Part shown: positions 4,794 to 6,676 of the stretch, piece by piece
Layout of the letters: each line of letters starts with the position of its first letter
How positions within the stretch are numbered: position 1 is the first letter of the stretch
NCBI GenBank assembly: GCA_050184295.1
Contig: JBFXAM010000173.1
Span: 1 to 6,676 of the forward strand
Length of the DNA stretch: 6,676 nucleotides
Source: JBFXAM01 sp050184295
GTDB lineage: Bacteria; Planctomycetota; Phycisphaerae; UBA1845; Fen-1342
Direction of reading: 5' to 3'
Position numbers and translations under genes: made by a program
Notes under the pieces: generated by a model
Told to the model about the DNA's origin: nothing
Seen by the model: only the letters and a program-made list of their open reading frames with translations
Databases searched by the model: none

Positions 4794-6676
4794 TCACGGC
4801 GCGGCCATGATCCGCTCGACCAGCGGATCGATGTCGAAGTTGTCGACCGCGCCGTCGCCGTTCACGTCGGCGTTGCGCCGGTCGCAGCCGAATCGTTGCT
4901 CGTAGCGCGGGCGGTCGGTGAGCGCGAGCACGAACGCGTCGATGTCGTAGACGCTCACGACGCCGTCGCAGTTGGCGTCGCCGCGGGTCGGCGGCGGCAG
5001 ACAGCCATAACGCGCGATCCGCGCGCTGGCCATGCCGCCGGCGGTCAGGCCCCGCCCGGCGAACCAGAGCGCCCGGCCATACGCGTCTTCCGTGGCGAGC
5101 ATCTTGAATGCAATCGCGGGCGCGTGCGGGACGCCGTGCCACTGCTGTCCGTCCCAGCGCCAGCCGTTGGGCTGGTCGGCGGTGAGCCCGGCGCCACTGC
5201 TCCAGAGTTGTGGTCCGGAGCCGTCGTCGAACACCGCCATCGCGCCGAGCAGCGCCGGAATGGGCTCACCCACATCCTCCCAGCGCTGATTGCGCCAGCG
5301 GATGGGTTTGAAGTAGCGCCGCTCGACGCCGTCGACCGTTCCCAGATAGCCATTCACATACAGCGCCGGGCCGCCGCCGTCGTCATGCACGAGCATTTCA
5401 GTGACCGCGTGGTAGCCGGGCCAGGCGGTGATGATGCCCGTGCCCAGCGCCGACCACTGGGTTCCATCCCACTTCGCGATGCTGTTCACGCGCACACCGC
5501 CGGCATGCGTGAACCAGCCGCCGACGTACAGGGCCGGGCCGGAGCCGTCGTCGAACACGCCAAGCGCGATGGCCTCGGGCGGGTCATAGGAACTCGTCGA
5601 GCTCAAGCCGCTGCCGAGCGCGTGCCAGGCTTCGCCGTCCCAGCGCGCGACGCCGTTCACCAGCGTGTCGCCGGCGTGTGTGAAGGCGCCGGCGGCGTAA
5701 AGGCCGGCGGCGGGGCCGGTGGGAACTCGCACAAGCGCGTACACGGTTCCGTCGAGCAGCGACGATGGCGTGGCGGTGAAACCTGGACCGAGAGGATCCC
5801 AGCGTTGGCCGTCCCACGTCAGGACCGGGTTTGCGTTTGCGGCCACGCTGGGGTGTCTGAGCGTTCCAGCGAGGTAGACCAAAGGGCCTTCAGCGGTCGC
5901 CTCGGTGACGAATGCACGACCGTACTGTACGCCCGGCGCCCATTGCGGCAGTGAATTCCAAGCGCCGCCTGTTGAGTGCTCCACGGGCGCGGCCGGACGA
6001 TCGCCGACACGTCGCAGGAATCCCGCTGCGAGCACACCGCCGCCCGGGGCGACGCCGAGCGCCAACGGCTCGCGATTGAAGCCGGCGCCGTCGCCGAGGA
6101 ACTCGAAGGTCTCGTTGCGCCAGCGGTAGACACCCCAATTGGCGAGCCCGAATACGATTGGGTGCCAGTCAATGAAACTCATGTACAAGGCTGGCCCGCT
6201 GCCGTCGTCGCCCGCAAACAGGCCCGGAACCAGAACGGAGTATCCGTCTGGCGTGTCGAACCTCCAGCCGCGCCACGCCGTGCCGTCCCAGCGTCCCATC
6301 GTTCCGTTTGGCACGCCGCCGATGGTGTTGAACTCGCCCGTGACGTACAGCACGCGGCCGGTCGGTTCGTCGAAAGGGACAAGCTGATACGCAAAGGCGC
6401 GGGCGGTGTCGCTGCTGGGCAGGTTGCCGACGCTCGACCACGAGACGCCGTCCCAGCGCGCCACGGGGCCGGTCTCGACCTCGTCGCAGTAGGTGAAATT
6501 CCCCGCCACAAAGAGCGCCTCGCCGCGCCCATCGTCATACACCTCGAGATCGGTGACCGCGAAGTCGACGCCGATCGTGCCGACCACGCTCCATTGCTCA
6601 CCGTCCCAGCGCGCCAGCCCGCCGCGCGTGAAGAGGCCGTCGACCTCGGCGAACAACCCGCCGGCATACAGCGCCG
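4794..6676 (-). CDS. Large secreted-type WDG-repeat protein with C-terminal dockerin-like domain (N-terminus outside window)
   Basis: The frame is open through base 6676 and the repeat pattern runs off the edge (ALYAGGLFAEVDG), so the true start and any signal peptide lie outside; the TTG at 6656 is not a credible start. About 627 codons are visible. Ten units of roughly 47-58 residues follow one another, each with a (A/L)LY-V-G strand, a Gly-rich turn, then RWDG-W--LG, which suggests a beta-propeller-like or other beta-repeat fold. The end holds two calcium-loop repeats, GDANCDG...DIDAFV and ADVNGDG...FDIDPLV, as in type I dockerins, and three cysteines in the last 70 residues. The protein is probably exported and surface-bound or extracellular. 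Its substrate or partner is unknown. It converges on the PHA operon, ending 193 bases from the SDR stop, with no visible functional link. The product stops at MAAP with no PEP-CTERM-like anchor. Confidence 0.85.
   Translation of the reverse strand, partial: ALYAGGLFAEVDGLFTRGGLARWDGEQWSVVGTIGVDFAVTDLEVYDDGRGEALFVAGNFTYCDEVETGPVARWDGVSWSSVGNLPSSDTARAFAYQLVPFDEPTGRVLYVTGEFNTIGGVPNGTMGRWDGTAWRGWRFDTPDGYSVLVPGLFAGDDGSGPALYMSFIDWHPIVFGLANWGVYRWRNETFEFLGDGAGFNREPLALGVAPGGGVLAAGFLRRVGDRPAAPVEHSTGGAWNSLPQWAPGVQYGRAFVTEATAEGPLVYLAGTLRHPSVAANANPVLTWDGQRWDPLGPGFTATPSSLLDGTVYALVRVPTGPAAGLYAAGAFTHAGDTLVNGVARWDGEAWHALGSGLSSTSSYDPPEAIALGVFDDGSGPALYVGGWFTHAGGVRVNSIAKWDGTQWSALGTGIITAWPGYHAVTEMLVHDDGGGPALYVNGYLGTVDGVERRYFKPIRWRNQRWEDVGEPIPALLGAMAVFDDGSGPQLWSSGAGLTADQPNGWRWDGQQWHGVPHAPAIAFKMLATEDAYGRALWFAGRGLTAGGMASARIARYGCLPPPTRGDANCDGVVSVYDIDAFVLALTDRPRYEQRFGCDRRNADVNGDGAVDNFDIDPLVERIMAAP
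4806..4982 (-). other. Dockerin-like pair of calcium-binding loops
   Basis: The first loop begins at GDANCDGVVSVYDID and the second at ADVNGDGAVDNFDID. Both show the D-x-N-x-D-G pattern with a downstream Asp at the twelfth position of an EF-hand-like loop. In cellulosome bacteria such modules bind cohesins. In Planctomycetes they occur at the end of many exported proteins, where the partner is generally unknown. Cohesin binding here is not shown. Confidence 0.75.
5127..6676 (-). repeat. Tandem beta-repeat region (WDG / ALYVGG units) inside the dockerin protein
   Basis: Counting from the codon at 6656, WDG or a close variant occurs at about residues 17, 68, 123, 179 (WRN), 230 (degenerate), 281, 339, 396, 454 (WRN) and 501. 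The preceding strand motif (ALFVAG, VLYVTG, ALYMS, VLAAG, VYLAG, LYAAG, ALYVGG, ALYVNG, QLWSSG, ALWFAG) follows the same period. Units 339 and 396 are the most alike (AGAFTHAG and GGWFTHAG), suggesting the most recent duplication. Most DNA copies have diverged, so this is old protein-level repetition. Confidence 0.8.

Noticed and set aside
4575..5954. Long plus-strand open frame of 459 codons opposite the dockerin gene
   Set aside because: It is antisense to the repeat/dockerin coding sequence, which has clear protein motifs. High GC makes long antisense frames common.
5127..6676. Possible CRISPR or DNA satellite because of recurrent 'cgtcccagcg' and 'gccgggcc' words
   Set aside because: The recurrences are the codons of the WDG and ALYVGG protein motifs at irregular spacing of about 140-175 bases inside one open frame. 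There are no uniform repeats and spacers.

Overview
The window is GC-rich, tightly packed bacterial DNA. Its centre is a polyhydroxyalkanoate (PHA) storage locus. The best clue to the host is the convergent gene at the right edge. It encodes a modular repeat protein that ends in two dockerin-like calcium loops (GDANCDG...DIDAFV and ADVNGDG...FDIDPLV), a style very common in Planctomycetes, especially Phycisphaerae-like lineages. I therefore infer a planctomycete. This rests on recalled family style, not on a search.

Layout from left to right: (1) 1-200, minus strand: N-terminal part of an amidohydrolase-superfamily enzyme, cut by the window edge. (2) 316-942, minus strand: phaR, a PHA-responsive transcriptional regulator. 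(3) 943-1219: a divergent intergenic region with an AT-rich core, a TGC-N4-GCA dyad, a good sigma70-type promoter (TTGACA-N17-GATACT) facing right, and a leader with three short hairpins. (4) 1220-1696, plus: a phasin-like granule-surface protein. (5) 1697-1977: a 281-base spacer with a strong GC hairpin just after the phasin stop and a perfect 7-base inverted repeat just before the next ribosome-binding site. (6) 1978-2412, plus: a very short PhaE-like synthase subunit starting at GTG. (7) 2449-3555, plus: phaC, a class III/IV-type PHA synthase with its Cys-Asp-His triad visible. (8) 3710-4600, plus: an SDR-family reductase, a candidate source of the (R)-3-hydroxyacyl-CoA monomer. (9) 4601-4793: a convergent spacer with a compound hairpin and short T-rich tail that probably terminates the PHA operon. 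(10) 4794-6676, minus strand: a large secreted-type WDG-repeat and dockerin protein, N-terminus outside the window.

The genes suggest a working model. The SDR reduces 3-ketoacyl-CoA to hydroxyacyl-CoA. PhaC with its small PhaE-like partner polymerises it. The phasin coats the granule. PhaR, transcribed away from the phasin, probably represses from the shared intergenic region and is titrated off by polymer. No phaA thiolase or depolymerase lies in the window. The most unusual points are the roughly 144-residue PhaE-like subunit, the SDR with a replaced NNAG motif and a replaced tetrad Asn, and the hairpins between the operon genes. No tRNA, rRNA, CRISPR array, insertion sequence or prophage gene was seen. 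No stretch over 300 bases lacks a gene.
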